From Caballeronia udeis (GTDB lineage Bacteria; Pseudomonadota; Gammaproteobacteria; Burkholderiales; Burkholderiaceae), in assembly GCF_001544555.2 (NCBI RefSeq), contig NZ_FCOK02000008.1, positions 62,001-126,000 on the forward strand: DNA of 64,000 bases. The letters run 5' to 3'. How positions within the stretch are numbered: the first letter of the stretch is position 1; each line of letters starts with the position of its first letter. Of this stretch, positions 8,367 to 18,610 are shown piece by piece. The position numbers and the translations under genes were made by a program. The notes beneath the pieces were generated by a model. It was not told the origin of the DNA. It searched no databases and saw nothing but the letters and a program-made list of their open reading frames with translations.

Positions 8367-9828
8367 TGCATCGCTCCAGGAAGCGCCGCAACGCGGCGAC
8401 CGGTTCCTGCACCGGGACCGGCATCGAATGCTCCGCGACCCGTGCAGACTCGAAATCGACGCCGAACTGGGCGCGCAGGTTGGTTTCGATGCGCAGCAAA
8501 TAACCGTCGACGGCGTTCTCTCCGGACAGCGGCATCAAAGTCAGGATCACGCGATGCCGTTCGTCATGAAACCGCCATTGCACATCGAGCGCCCGGCGCG
8601 TGCGCAGCACGTGTTCGTACCATGTCGTGCTGCGTTCGCTGGTATCGAACACGAGCGCGACCAGTGACGATTCGACCTGCGTATCGCGGTACAGATGCAC
8701 GAGCCGCGCATAGTCAAGGGCGAATGCGTAGGGACAGTCGGGAAACGCCTGCAGCGTCTCGCGCGTGACCTCTGCGTGCTGCACGCCGTCCGCGTAGTAG
8801 TTGCACAGCACGAGCAGGAACTGCAGGTTGTCGCGGGTCAGCGCAAGGAACGGCATGCGCTCGACTGCCAGGATACCGATCGGCTCCTTCTGTGCGTCGA
8901 TAAGCGGCACGCAAGCAATGTAGCGGCTGCGCACAGCCTGTTGCTGCGTCGTCGATTCGATGTGAACGAGGGTGCGAGATTCCAGTGCCTCCCGCAGCAG
9001 GGGATCGTTGGTATCGAGTTCGAACGGCGCGCCAATCGACGCCGATGCTTCGTCGTGTGGTTTGCCGCCGCGCCAGGTGTAGAGACGTGCTCCTTCCAGC
9101 TGGCAGGCCTGCGCGGCGGCTTCGAGAAACGGCTGCGCACCATGTAGCGTGAACCTGCCGACCTGGGCGTCGCTTGGCTCCTGCGTGAGCGTGACCATGC
9201 GCAGGCGCTCGAGCGAGTCGCGCAGCGTCGCGGGCCGGCCGAGCAGATCCTGTTCGAGGCGCTCGTGCGAGAGCCGCAACATGAATTGATTACGTGTCAG
9301 GATGGACAGCCGCTCGGCGAGATAGTCGTTCGCAATGCGGCTCTGACCTAGCCGGATGATCCACACGTCGCCGAACTGTCCGCACAGCAGGGTGGACACG
9401 AAGCCGCCGAAAAAGAAGCTGACCGGAAAGGGCGTGGCGGACGAAGACCCGCTGAGTGTGTGCGCTATCGACCCGAGACTCGATGGATCGGCGCCCGGAT
9501 ACAGCACGTACCAGGAGGCCAGCAAGATCAGCCCGGAGAACGAGCCGGCGATGGAGCCGTAACGCAGCGCCAACATGATGGGCACGATCCAGATCCAGCC
9601 GAAACCGACATGCGTCAACAGCGGGTCATGCCGCGAAAAGGCCCAGCCCACGCCGACTGCGAGCAGTGTCGCGACACACGTTTCGAGCGCGGTAATCGCG
9701 CGGCGATGCGCCGAGCCGGGTGGCGGTGCGATCATGCGCGCCCACCAAGAGCCACCGCCGACGCTTTGCGCCTGGCGCCGCTTCAGCCGGCTGCTCGGTG
9801 CAGGTTGATCCGGTGCATGCGTATTCAT
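8353..9828 (-). CDS. pelD: c-di-GMP receptor PelD (membrane, GAF and degenerate GGDEF)
   Basis: The 491-aa protein has a hydrophobic N-terminal part (about residues 45-165, roughly four spans), a short helix linker, a GAF domain (about 220-350) and a C-terminal degenerate GGDEF domain. The GGDEF active motif is absent, but an RxxD inhibitory-site motif, RALD at about 412-415, is present; in Pseudomonas PelD this I-site binds c-di-GMP and switches on Pel production after translation. Pel output here is therefore predicted to depend on c-di-GMP. It lies between pelC (65-base gap) and pelE (overlap). Confidence 0.93.
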   Translation of the reverse strand: MNTHAPDQPAPSSRLKRRQAQSVGGGSWWARMIAPPPGSAHRRAITALETCVATLLAVGVGWAFSRHDPLLTHVGFGWIWIVPIMLALRYGSIAGSFSGLILLASWYVLYPGADPSSLGSIAHTLSGSSSATPFPVSFFFGGFVSTLLCGQFGDVWIIRLGQSRIANDYLAERLSILTRNQFMLRLSHERLEQDLLGRPATLRDSLERLRMVTLTQEPSDAQVGRFTLHGAQPFLEAAAQACQLEGARLYTWRGGKPHDEASASIGAPFELDTNDPLLREALESRTLVHIESTTQQQAVRSRYIACVPLIDAQKEPIGILAVERMPFLALTRDNLQFLLVLCNYYADGVQHAEVTRETLQAFPDCPYAFALDYARLVHLYRDTQVESSLVALVFDTSERSTTWYEHVLRTRRALDVQWRFHDERHRVILTLMPLSGENAVDGYLLRIETNLRAQFGVDFESARVAEHSMPVPVQEPVAALRRFLERCNVSS

Positions 9829-9893
9829 GGAGTTTGATTACCTGATGTCGGGTTCTATATCGATGACAGACGCGTGGTGCCTCGTGCGTTTGA

Positions 9894-10469
9894 TCACCGG
9901 GCCAACGGCTCGAGCAATTCACGCTCGAGCTTCTGCGCGACGCCCGACACGGCGTCGCGGCTCCAGCCGGTGCGGCTGCCGCTGGTGCTCCAGACCACCT
10001 TGCCGGTCTGCACATCGAGTACGTCGAAGGTGAGACCTACCGCCGGCTCGCCGTCCACGCCAACCTTGTAGCGCCATTCGTTGACCGCGCCGCTCAGCGC
10101 GTAGCGGGCATTCTGCTGGCGCGCCCAGTTGAGCGCGGTCTGCTGCGCGTCGGGCTTGGCCGGGTCGAAAAGCGTTTCGTCGTCGGCGCTCGCCGGATAG
10201 CGCGCGAGGCTCCCATAACCGTAGGACGTCATGAGACTCTGCGCAATCGAGGCGGCGCGCAAACCGGCCTGCGGCGTCTCGGTGTTGTTCGCGATGGGCA
10301 GGATGGCCCAGTTGTCCGTCTTCGAGAATGCCGGCGTGGTGCTGCGATCGACGACCGCGCATCCGGCGAGCATCGCTGCTGCCACGGCGATCGACACCAT
10401 GGCCGCTGCACTCCATCCGGGTGCCCGCATGTGTCGCTGCGTGATCTGACGTTGATTAGCTTGATCCAT
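9894..10469 (-). CDS. pelC: Pel export outer-membrane lipoprotein PelC
   Basis: The start MDQANQRQITQRH at 10469 is chosen because GGAGAG lies a few bases upstream; the longer frame to 10832 runs into pelB and lacks support. A signal peptide ends with the lipobox LAGC at about residues 33-36. The 191-aa product continues with NWAILPIANNTETPQAG and a compact alpha/beta fold typical of PelC, which forms a 12-membered ring on the periplasmic side of the outer membrane and guides Pel into the PelB pore. It lies 22 bases after pelB. Confidence 0.9.
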   Translation of the reverse strand: MDQANQRQITQRHMRAPGWSAAAMVSIAVAAAMLAGCAVVDRSTTPAFSKTDNWAILPIANNTETPQAGLRAASIAQSLMTSYGYGSLARYPASADDETLFDPAKPDAQQTALNWARQQNARYALSGAVNEWRYKVGVDGEPAVGLTFDVLDVQTGKVVWSTSGSRTGWSRDAVSGVAQKLERELLEPLAR

Positions 10470-10491
10470 CTTGCTCTCCAGTAAGACAGCC

Positions 10492-13400
10492 TTAAAACAG
10501 CCATCGATAACGTATTCCGACTTCCTTGACCGAGGTCGAGTGGTTCGACGACACGCCTTGATACAGGCCGTAGACAAGCGCCTGGTCGTGGCCGAAGACG
10601 CTGCCCGCGAGGCCCAGTTCAACCTGTTCCGACCAGCCGGCGCGCGAATCGCGCAATGGGCCGACGGAAAACATCGGGCGCCACCCTTTTGAATAGGCGT
10701 CGGGCAGGTCGTCGCCAAACGAGAACAGGATGCCGCCCTGCGTGAACGTCTGCGGCATGAAGGACTGCGCGGTAAACGGCACGCCCGCGGGCAGCAGGGC
10801 GCGCAGTCGCTCGCCGGGTGAGCCGCCGGCACTGTATTGACCGTGTGAGAACACCGCGCGGATCGTGTAGTCCGGGTAGTCGGCCTTGATCTTGTAGCCC
10901 GCGTTCAGTTCGACCAGGTGGCCGTCGCCGAGTGACGAGCGGTCCTGGCCGTGAAAGCGCGCGTATTCATAGCGGCCGCCGCCGAACCAGTGTGAATCGA
11001 ACCGGTAGTTAAAGCCGACCGACGCAATGTCCTTGGTGCCGCCAACCAGCAGCTGCGTCGTTTCGGTCGCGCTCTGGTTATAGCCGAGCGCATAGGTAAG
11101 CGACAGGCTCGGCGAGATCCTGTAGATGCCGTCCAGGCGTGCGGTCGTGAAATCATCAAGCGCGTCGCGGCGGCCGAGCGTCACGTGCTCGCCGTCGTAC
11201 TGACCCTGGTGCGAATAGATCGCCTCGATGAGCCGGTCATGTTTGGGCGCATAGGGCAGCGATGCGGTGTCGGTTGTCTGGTCGCGCTGCATGTAGCGAA
11301 ATTGCAGTGCTTGCGAAGGGCTCACACGAAAACCGCCGGTCAGGGATTCTTCCGTAAAGCGCAGCGGCCCCTGATCTGCATACCGGAACGCGGACGCGAG
11401 CGACTGTGCATTACGCAGCAACTGCTCGCTCAGTTGGGCCTGCATCACTTCGTCGTCCGGCAGGCGCGTCATCGAGTCGAATGCGGAGGTTTGTGCCGCG
11501 GCGTAGCGGCCCGTCAACACCTGTGCGTCGACCTTGTTCTGACGCGGAATCAGATCGGGTAGGTCGTCGAGCAAGCGCGACAGTTCGTTGACGTTGCCCT
11601 CGTTGATGGCCAGTTGAGCTTCGGCGTAGATCGGGCGCGTGCTGCGTTCGATGTACTGTTTTTCGAGCCACGCGCGTTCGAGCTCCGGCTCGTCTTGTGC
11701 TTGTGCCCACGAAATCGCGGCCTCGCGTGCGATCGCACTGTTGACGCGCCGCTCGCGGCTGATGACTTGCTCCGTAGCCGGCGGCAGCTTGCCGATGTCG
11801 CCCAGTTCGGATTGCGCGGGTTGCGCATTGGTGTCGTGGCGGGTGTCGGCACGCAGCATCTCGATCAGCACCGCACGCGAGCGGTCGCCGCTGTCGAACA
11901 GGGTTGCAAGCGCAACGTAGCGGCCGCGCAGATCGTCTTCCTCGGCTGTGGGAAGCGACGCCGCGTGGGTTGGATCGCGCCGGCGCCGCGCCAGTTCGAG
12001 CCAGACGTTCCTGCGAAGACGCCACGCGTCGTCGATCCGGCCGTTCAGCTCCAGCGCATCCGCATAAGTGAGCCTCCAAAGCGGACTGCCTGCTGCATTG
12101 GCCACTTGCTTGTGCAGATAATGCAAGGCCGCCCGGCCGTCGCCGAGCCGCAGTGCCGCTGCGCCGTAGGGAGCCCAGAGTGGTGGATTGCCTTGCGCGT
12201 CGCGAGCGAAGCGTCGCAGCGCGTCGCGTAATTCGGGATCGGTGCCGTGATCGATCAGCAACCACAGGTACGCAGCACGCGCTTCCATGTTCTCCGGCTC
12301 GACTTTCGCGGCGCGTTTGATGTCGCGCGCCTGGGCCGCGGTCGCGCCGGTCTGGTGTTCGTAGTCGGCGCGCGCGAGCAGGAAAGTCGCGGATTGCTCG
12401 GCCGCGGCTAGTTCCTGCGGTGACAGCGAGGCGAGCAACGCCTGAATTCGGCCCCATGCACGCGCCCGCTCATAGTCGTATAACGCCTGAGAAAGCATGC
12501 GCGGCGGGCCGCCATGCCGGTACGCATAGTCGGCGAGGCGTCCGGCGTCGAGCGGGGAGTCGCTGTAGAACCCGGCCATGATCTCGTAGTCATCGGCGCC
12601 AGCACCGCCGCCGGCCAGCAGCGCCCGATATCCTTCGTTGACGGCGTTCGGATTCTGAACCGTGGTTGCCAGCAATGCGTAGAGGCGCCAGAAGTCACCG
12701 TCGCCGGAGGCCGCAGCGCGCCTGGCCTCATCCAGGGCCGCGAGGGCGGCATCGAACTGCGTGCGAGCGTAGAGCATGGTCGCGATCTTCATGCCGTATG
12801 CGGCGCTCGGCCCATATTCGCGCTCGAGGTCGCGATACGTGCGCAGCGCCAGGTCGTCGTCACCTTTGCGCTCAGCGACCAATGCGTAGCGTTCGGCCAC
12901 TGTGCGGCGTAGCGCGCCGTGCATCCGTTCCTGAAGAAACCGCAACGCGCTGTCCGGATCGCCAATGCGTTCGTACGAGAACACGACTGCGTCGAGCAGC
13001 TTCAGATTGTCTGGCTGCTGGTTCGATTGATATAACGTGACTGCCAGCATCGCCGCATCGTCATTCAATCCCGGGGCGAGGCGCGCGACCTGTTGCCAAG
13101 CCGAGTTGTCACCGTGCGCCTGGGCGAGGGCGAGATAGTTGTGCAGCGCCACCTGGGGCTGATGATTCCACTCTGCAACCTGCGCGAGCCGCGCACGCCA
13201 AAGCGTCGACGACGGATCGCGGTCGAGTGCGGTTTGCGCGATGCGCTGGGCGTCTGCAACATTGCCGTTCGCGAGGAACACGCGATAGGCAAGTTCGTAG
13301 TCGCTGGCGCTGCCGGCCGGCGCCGATGCGGAAGACACGGCTGATGCCGGCATCACTGTGCCGCTTGATGCGGCGGGCACCGCGGATGCGACGGAGGACG

Positions 13401-14568
13401 CCACGCGTAACAGCCCGTTGCCCTCCGCCGCAGCGGTGTTGACAACGCCGCGAGCCGTGAAGCGCGTGCCGGCCGGGCCGAGCGACCAGATCGCAGTGCG
13501 CATGCCGGTTGCCGTGCGTTCCGGGCGATACCAGGTGGCGCGAAGCCATATGCCTTGCGCGCCGTAATGCCCGACAACCATGTTTTGCGGTGCCGGCCAC
13601 GGGCCGTGGCCGGCACGATGCATGGGTGGGGGCGGAGGAATAGACGACGGTGCGCGCAGGGCCGCGCGTTGGACATGCGCCTCCATGTACCCGTTATTGC
13701 CCGGACGCCGCGCGGACATCTTCAGCAGGCGCTTTACATACTGCTCGGCGAGATCCGGCCGGCCTGCGGCGAGCGCGAGGTTCGCGAGATACCGCAACGT
13801 CTCGGGGTCCCCGGCGAGCGGGCCGAGGTGCGTGGCCGCAGCCTGTATCGCCGCGACCGGATCGTTACCCGCCTGCAACGCGTGCAGCCCGGCCAGGAAC
13901 AGCGTGCGACGTTGATCGAGGCTCGTCGCGCGCGCTTGAGCCTTGAACAACGCATTGGCCGCCGCTACATATTGGCCGCTTGCCAGTTGTGTCTGGGCGA
14001 GGGCTACAAGCCAGTCGCCGGAGTGTGAAGGGTCGCTGTCAGCCAGTTGTGCGTAGTAATGGGCTGCCAGCTCGTTGTCGTTGAGTGCACGGGCCTGTCG
14101 AGCGAGCAGGCCGAGTTGCTCGTTGTCCCAGCGATATGCAAGGGCCTCATGCAACACGGCGTCGAGTTCGCGAAGCCGCGCGTCGCGCGCAAGGTCGTTG
14201 TTTTTCAACGCGTAGAGACGTTGCTCGGCAAGCGAGATGCGCATGGCGAGCGCGCTTTGCCGCGCTGCGGGGTCGCGCGACAGCGACAGGCGCGCGAGAA
14301 TCCGGCCGGCGTCCGCGACGCGCTGGCCCTTCAGGTATTCGCGCGTCAGCTCCGACAGTACCTCGGCATTGTCCGGATCGACCCGCAGCCAGGCTTCGAG
14401 GTAGGCGATCGTCAGGCCGTCCGCCTTCTTCCCTCCGAGCAACCGCTCCTCGAGTTTTTCGCGGGGAAAGGCGAGCACCAGCATCAACGCCACCAGTGCG
14501 CCGAGAACGAGGATGACGGCCGGCGAGAACAGCCGCTGCCGCTCAGGCGTCGCAGGCGACATCGACAT
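10492..14568 (-). CDS. pelB: Pel outer-membrane export porin PelB with TPR scaffold
   Basis: At 1358 aa this is somewhat longer than the roughly 1190-aa Pseudomonas PelB. An N-terminal membrane segment (about residues 14-31, AVILVLGALVALMLVLAF) anchors it in the inner membrane; a long periplasmic region of TPR repeats follows (from about 45 to about 1000); the last roughly 300 residues are a 16-strand-type beta-barrel ending in Phe (GIRYRWLF), the outer-membrane insertion signal. A Pro/Gly/Ala-rich stretch around residues 300-415 interrupts the TPRs and may account for the extra length. The start overlaps pelA by 26 bases. Confidence 0.9.
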   Translation of the reverse strand: MSMSPATPERQRLFSPAVILVLGALVALMLVLAFPREKLEERLLGGKKADGLTIAYLEAWLRVDPDNAEVLSELTREYLKGQRVADAGRILARLSLSRDPAARQSALAMRISLAEQRLYALKNNDLARDARLRELDAVLHEALAYRWDNEQLGLLARQARALNDNELAAHYYAQLADSDPSHSGDWLVALAQTQLASGQYVAAANALFKAQARATSLDQRRTLFLAGLHALQAGNDPVAAIQAAATHLGPLAGDPETLRYLANLALAAGRPDLAEQYVKRLLKMSARRPGNNGYMEAHVQRAALRAPSSIPPPPPMHRAGHGPWPAPQNMVVGHYGAQGIWLRATWYRPERTATGMRTAIWSLGPAGTRFTARGVVNTAAAEGNGLLRVASSVASAVPAASSGTVMPASAVSSASAPAGSASDYELAYRVFLANGNVADAQRIAQTALDRDPSSTLWRARLAQVAEWNHQPQVALHNYLALAQAHGDNSAWQQVARLAPGLNDDAAMLAVTLYQSNQQPDNLKLLDAVVFSYERIGDPDSALRFLQERMHGALRRTVAERYALVAERKGDDDLALRTYRDLEREYGPSAAYGMKIATMLYARTQFDAALAALDEARRAAASGDGDFWRLYALLATTVQNPNAVNEGYRALLAGGGAGADDYEIMAGFYSDSPLDAGRLADYAYRHGGPPRMLSQALYDYERARAWGRIQALLASLSPQELAAAEQSATFLLARADYEHQTGATAAQARDIKRAAKVEPENMEARAAYLWLLIDHGTDPELRDALRRFARDAQGNPPLWAPYGAAALRLGDGRAALHYLHKQVANAAGSPLWRLTYADALELNGRIDDAWRLRRNVWLELARRRRDPTHAASLPTAEEDDLRGRYVALATLFDSGDRSRAVLIEMLRADTRHDTNAQPAQSELGDIGKLPPATEQVISRERRVNSAIAREAAISWAQAQDEPELERAWLEKQYIERSTRPIYAEAQLAINEGNVNELSRLLDDLPDLIPRQNKVDAQVLTGRYAAAQTSAFDSMTRLPDDEVMQAQLSEQLLRNAQSLASAFRYADQGPLRFTEESLTGGFRVSPSQALQFRYMQRDQTTDTASLPYAPKHDRLIEAIYSHQGQYDGEHVTLGRRDALDDFTTARLDGIYRISPSLSLTYALGYNQSATETTQLLVGGTKDIASVGFNYRFDSHWFGGGRYEYARFHGQDRSSLGDGHLVELNAGYKIKADYPDYTIRAVFSHGQYSAGGSPGERLRALLPAGVPFTAQSFMPQTFTQGGILFSFGDDLPDAYSKGWRPMFSVGPLRDSRAGWSEQVELGLAGSVFGHDQALVYGLYQGVSSNHSTSVKEVGIRYRWLF

Positions 14569-17419
14569 GCAATAGGTGAGCGTCGGTGGAGAGAGCGTGC
14601 CGCGTCACGCGGCACGCACCTGTGTTAGCGAGACGAAACTGCGGCGCGACTCGCGCGCGTAGATCGAACGAGAAGCCGCTGGGCGTGCGCGTGAAGTTGT
14701 CTATCACGCCATTCGCATCCGCCAGATACGGCATGCGGGGCGCCTTGGACTGGCCGATGACGGTGAAGCTCGCCTCGCCTCCCGTCAGATGAACATAGGT
14801 GCCGCCCGGACCGGGCAGATAGCCGGCCACACCCGTCGCATTGGTGAGATCTGGCACCCGGCCGGGCGGCAGCCGCACTGTGCGCAGTTGTCCGCCGTCG
14901 CGTACGGTCCAGCGCTCCCCGTCGCGCGTAATGCTGGCGTCGAGGAAGTCGAGCACCTTGCGTGCATACTCGGACGTGAACACGGGCGTCACGGGTTGTT
15001 GCAGGACAGTGTCGAACACCTCGCGCAACGCTTTCATCGACGCATACTTGGTGCCGGAGAACATGTGGTAGTAGATGTCCACCGGCTTGAAGCGAATTGG
15101 CTGGTCGGTCATCGCGAAGGTTTCCAGCACGCGCGTAAAGCCGTAGAACGGACCCTGCCACAACCCGGTATACAGTTCTTCGTTCTGGTTGGGCGCAAAC
15201 ACCTGGTAGTAGCCACCCTTCATCACGCCGAGCGGCGCGATCGCGGTCCAGCTCGGGTAGCTCTTCGTGATCAGCGTGTCGCCGCCGTTCAGGTTGAGTA
15301 CACCGGCGTCGTAAGCGGCCTTCAGCACGGGTGCCGGCACCTGGCAATCGCCGCTCCACAGCACCATGCTGACCGGTTTGTTGGCGGGCGCGATCTGCCT
15401 GTCGATGAAGTCGATCGATCCTTCTATCTCCCGATCGATACTGAAGCGATAACCTGGGATATCGATCGATAACCCGTCCTGGTTGACCTGACTGCCGCCC
15501 TCGGTTTGCACATCCTTCGTGCTCGATACGCCCAGCCCTGTGACGCGCATCCATTGCAGGGGGTGCGTGTAGGTGTGAGTCGCCACCTCGACATTGGGCA
15601 ACTGGAAGATACGCGTGCCCAGTGCGCGCAGATGCGCAGCGAAAGCCTTGTACGGGCCGTCGTCACTCACTTCGCCTTCGATCAGCGACACCGTGGTCGG
15701 CATGCCGGAATCACGCAGCAACCGGTAGAGTTCGTCGCCGGAATATTGCGGAGCCGCATCGGTGTTCGGCGCACTGCCGTCGCTGAACTCGGCGCGCGAC
15801 GCGAAACCGTCGCCATCGATGTGTGACATCAGCAGGCGCCGGCCGTTTTCGGTGGTCGTGTCCGGCACCGGCATGTCGGCGGGCAGGCGCAACGCGGCTC
15901 GCAGGAACGCCAGCGGTTGCGTGACCCAGCGCGCCTGGTTGACCGCGCCGAGATCGTAGACGCCGAACGGGCGCATTGCGTAGCCGCCCCACGGCGTGAT
16001 TGCCGCGCCGTCGATTACGAAGTCTCCCGAGCGCAGGCGCAGCAGCGAGCGGCTTCGGGTGCCGACCCGGATAGCTGTGTAATCGTGCGGATCGGGACGC
16101 GGTTTCATTTCGAAGCCCATCAGTTTCGAGTCGTACGACTCGACCTCGAGCTTGCCGTTCGCGGGTTGTCCCGGCACGATCTGCAGATCGAGCTTCTGCG
16201 CGAGCGCCGGATCGAGCTGGATACCGAACGAGGTGAACACCGCGACTGGCAGACCTGCGTCGATCTGTTTGGCAAGCCACGCGCGATAGTCCGCCGGACG
16301 CGGCACATCGTTGTTCATCCATAGCACGATGCCGGCGTAGCGGTTGAGAAGATCGCCCTGCGGCATGGGCTCGCTTGCATCGCGGTAATCGATCCGGTAG
16401 CCGAGGTAATTGAGCGGCATTGCAAGGAAACGCACGCCCGGAGACACGTTCAAATCTGTTCTCGCCGGTGGATCCTGGACAACAAGAATGCGTCGCCGCA
16501 GCGGTTCCAGCGCACCGATGCCCATTGTCGAGAGTGCGCCGTCAGTCACATACGGCACGATTCCGAGCGCGCGGATCTTCGTCGCCGTGTCGCGCGCGCA
16601 CGCGCGGTCGGCCGGCGGGCAGTAATCGATCGAGACGACGGGCAGATGGTATTGCGTGCGAATGGCGGACGCTTGCGCCAGCAGCCAGTCGCGATCGGCT
16701 TGCGATACTTCCACATAGCGCTGCTGTGCCTGATCCCAGCCGCGATAAAGTGACTCGAAGGCCACCGCGTAAGCGAGGTCGTGCACCTGCGGCAGAATTT
16801 CGAAGCCGCGATTGAAGATCAGCTTCGCGTCCGGATAACGAGCCTTGATGGCACGTATCACGGCCGCCAGGCCAGCTTGCTGGCGTGCACGCTCGGAGTC
16901 GGTCTTCGCGACCAGTTGCCAGGAATCGAGCGTGTCAAGGAAGAAGCCGCGATAACCCTTGTCCCACAGCGGGGCGATCACATGATCGACGTAGAACGCG
17001 GGCCAGCCGGGCTGGCTCTGGTCGACCACGCGAGAGGCCCACGATTCGTCATGCCCGGCGAGCCACGCTTTCGGCAGGTCGGCATAGTAACTGCGCGACG
17101 GCAGCACTTCACCCACGCTCGCATACGCGAACCAGGTCGTGTGGGGCAGTCGATGGGCGAGGGGATTGAAACCGCTATCCGGTTCCACGACTGCTGCGTC
17201 ATAGCCGGATAGCAATTCAACAGGTGGGTCGATCCCGTAGTAGAAGGCCACCGATGGCTGCAGTTGGGAGGGCGGCGACGGGTTGGAGGATGGCTCAGGC
17301 GTGCCGGTTGCAGCCGCGACTGGGGGAAGCCACAGCGCAGATGTGGCGACGAGGGTGGCGGCGATCACCGGCCTTGCGGCGTACCACAACCGTGTAGTGA
17401 GCCGTGTAGTGAGCGGCAT
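14543..17419 (-). CDS. pelA: Periplasmic Pel hydrolase/deacetylase PelA
   Basis: The ATG at 17419 (MPLTTRLTTRLWYA) is preferred to the one at 17497: it opens directly with a signal peptide ending near VAA and gives 958 aa, close to the known 948. Domains: an N-terminal GH114/DUF297-type TIM-barrel hydrolase (about 55-290, YYGIDPPVELLSGYDAAVVE), a linker domain, and a NodB-like deacetylase with HIDGDGF (His533, Asp535) and the HTYTHP metal motif (His615, His619). PelA partly deacetylates the GalNAc polymer and can cleave it. It is the first gene of the operon, so the pel promoter should lie upstream of 17419. Confidence 0.92.
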   Translation of the reverse strand: MPLTTRLTTRLWYAARPVIAATLVATSALWLPPVAAATGTPEPSSNPSPPSQLQPSVAFYYGIDPPVELLSGYDAAVVEPDSGFNPLAHRLPHTTWFAYASVGEVLPSRSYYADLPKAWLAGHDESWASRVVDQSQPGWPAFYVDHVIAPLWDKGYRGFFLDTLDSWQLVAKTDSERARQQAGLAAVIRAIKARYPDAKLIFNRGFEILPQVHDLAYAVAFESLYRGWDQAQQRYVEVSQADRDWLLAQASAIRTQYHLPVVSIDYCPPADRACARDTATKIRALGIVPYVTDGALSTMGIGALEPLRRRILVVQDPPARTDLNVSPGVRFLAMPLNYLGYRIDYRDASEPMPQGDLLNRYAGIVLWMNNDVPRPADYRAWLAKQIDAGLPVAVFTSFGIQLDPALAQKLDLQIVPGQPANGKLEVESYDSKLMGFEMKPRPDPHDYTAIRVGTRSRSLLRLRSGDFVIDGAAITPWGGYAMRPFGVYDLGAVNQARWVTQPLAFLRAALRLPADMPVPDTTTENGRRLLMSHIDGDGFASRAEFSDGSAPNTDAAPQYSGDELYRLLRDSGMPTTVSLIEGEVSDDGPYKAFAAHLRALGTRIFQLPNVEVATHTYTHPLQWMRVTGLGVSSTKDVQTEGGSQVNQDGLSIDIPGYRFSIDREIEGSIDFIDRQIAPANKPVSMVLWSGDCQVPAPVLKAAYDAGVLNLNGGDTLITKSYPSWTAIAPLGVMKGGYYQVFAPNQNEELYTGLWQGPFYGFTRVLETFAMTDQPIRFKPVDIYYHMFSGTKYASMKALREVFDTVLQQPVTPVFTSEYARKVLDFLDASITRDGERWTVRDGGQLRTVRLPPGRVPDLTNATGVAGYLPGPGGTYVHLTGGEASFTVIGQSKAPRMPYLADANGVIDNFTRTPSGFSFDLRARVAPQFRLANTGACRVTRHALSTDAHLLHVDVACDA

Positions 17420-18542
17420 AGGCGACCCGGAACCAGATATTTGCGCTGGCCGACGCAAAAATACCGTGATTCTATAAAGCAGATTATCTGTCGTCATTTA
17501 TACGTGGCATTTCGCAGGAATGACCGGTCCGCTTTCGTGTTTGCGCATCGATGCCGTCCCCTTTTATTATGTGAAACCGTGACTATCATAATGAGGAATT
17601 GGACTTTGGCGCAAATAAAAGTTGAAGTCGTTGATTGTTGGTGTTTCAACGAGCAGGGCAGTCAGATATGTAAGCCAAGGAACATCGACAAACCATTCAA
17701 CGGCAGATATTTTAATTGTGAAGTCTTCGTCGTGCATGTTTTTCTCGGATAAAAAATCGTTGCCGGCTTGCGAAGTGTTTTGTCAAGAAAAACCGTTTAA
17801 AAAGCCCCCGATATCGAACCGAATCGCCCGCCAGAGGAGGAAAGGGTATCGACGAGCGCACTGCAGACGGGTTGTCAATCTTGCCTTTCAGGCATATTTC
17901 ACCGTATTGCCTATGTTCGCTTGGAGTGTTATGCATCGCATTCAAGGGAAATACGATGGAATAACGGAACGACGCGCCTTCAAAATCCAGAGAAAATGAC
18001 GACGTATTCCCTGCGGCCGTTCGATGCAGGTGGCCGACTATGCGCCTCGATCACGTCGACCTTCGAAATCATCAATCCAGACGGCCCGAGACGGGCATAA
18101 GATATTTTGATCGGGTGTAACTCATAGGCAGCGGTTGTTACGAAGAAGCAAAGGAGAACGTACGTGCTGCAGGTTTCTCGGTTAGATGGTCCAAACGTCT
18201 CCTGAATCTACGTTGACACGGTAATAGCCGCGGGAGGAAATAACTGCATTTCTGACGGTTCAGCACAGGCTGAACGAGTCAGCCGACAGTTCCTAGGCCC
18301 CGCCGCTGAGGATGCATGCGGGTTGAACAACGTTTCAACTGGTGCTGGTCAGTGATGATGCTGTGGCAGTGCGAGCAGGGCTCTTTGCACGTTCACGGGA
18401 AATCGGTACTTTGACTCGTATCCGCGTTCACTGGTTTGTACGTTCTTGCTAAAGAGGGCCCACCTTGCCGTGTCACGCCAGTCGTCGCCTGCGGGTCGAT
18501 CAGGGAAGTTTGCCGCAAGAGATTGCCGCCTCCGCCAACAAG
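17420..18542. other. Long gene-poor region upstream of pelA
   Basis: About 1.1 kb without a gene I can support. The part from 17540 to 17800 is clearly more AT-rich than the surroundings (TTTTATTATG, CATAATGAGG, ATATTTTAATTG) and is the likely pel control region. Short frames such as 17592-17752 and 17622-17999 lack recognisable domains. A ribosome-binding-like AAAGGAG at about 18151 precedes only a 13-codon frame. Regulatory RNA or transcription-factor sites may be present, but none can be named from sequence alone. Confidence 0.4.
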
Positions 18543-18573
18543 AAAACCGCGCTGATTGCTGAGCGCGGTTTTT
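18543..18573. terminator. Rho-independent, probably bidirectional terminator
   Basis: Perfect 11-bp stem AAAACCGCGCT / AGCGCGGTTTT with an 8-base loop (GATTGCTG). On the minus strand it lies 38 bases after the PRC-barrel gene stop and is followed by TTTTCTT. On the plus strand the right arm runs into a T-tract. It separates the PRC-barrel gene from the pel upstream region. Confidence 0.8.
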
Positions 18574-18610
18574 GCATAAGGCGCGCGAGAAACGCGCTTT
18601 GTATTTATGG

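Noticed and set aside
10470..10832. N-terminal extension of PelC to 312 residues
   Set aside because: It overlaps the pelB 3' end, has low-complexity Arg/Cys/Ser sequence, and places the lipoprotein signal in the middle of the protein.
17622..17999. 125-codon plus-strand frame in the pel upstream region
   Set aside because: No ribosome-binding site, no domain, and mixed composition; overlapping frames on the other strand are equally open.
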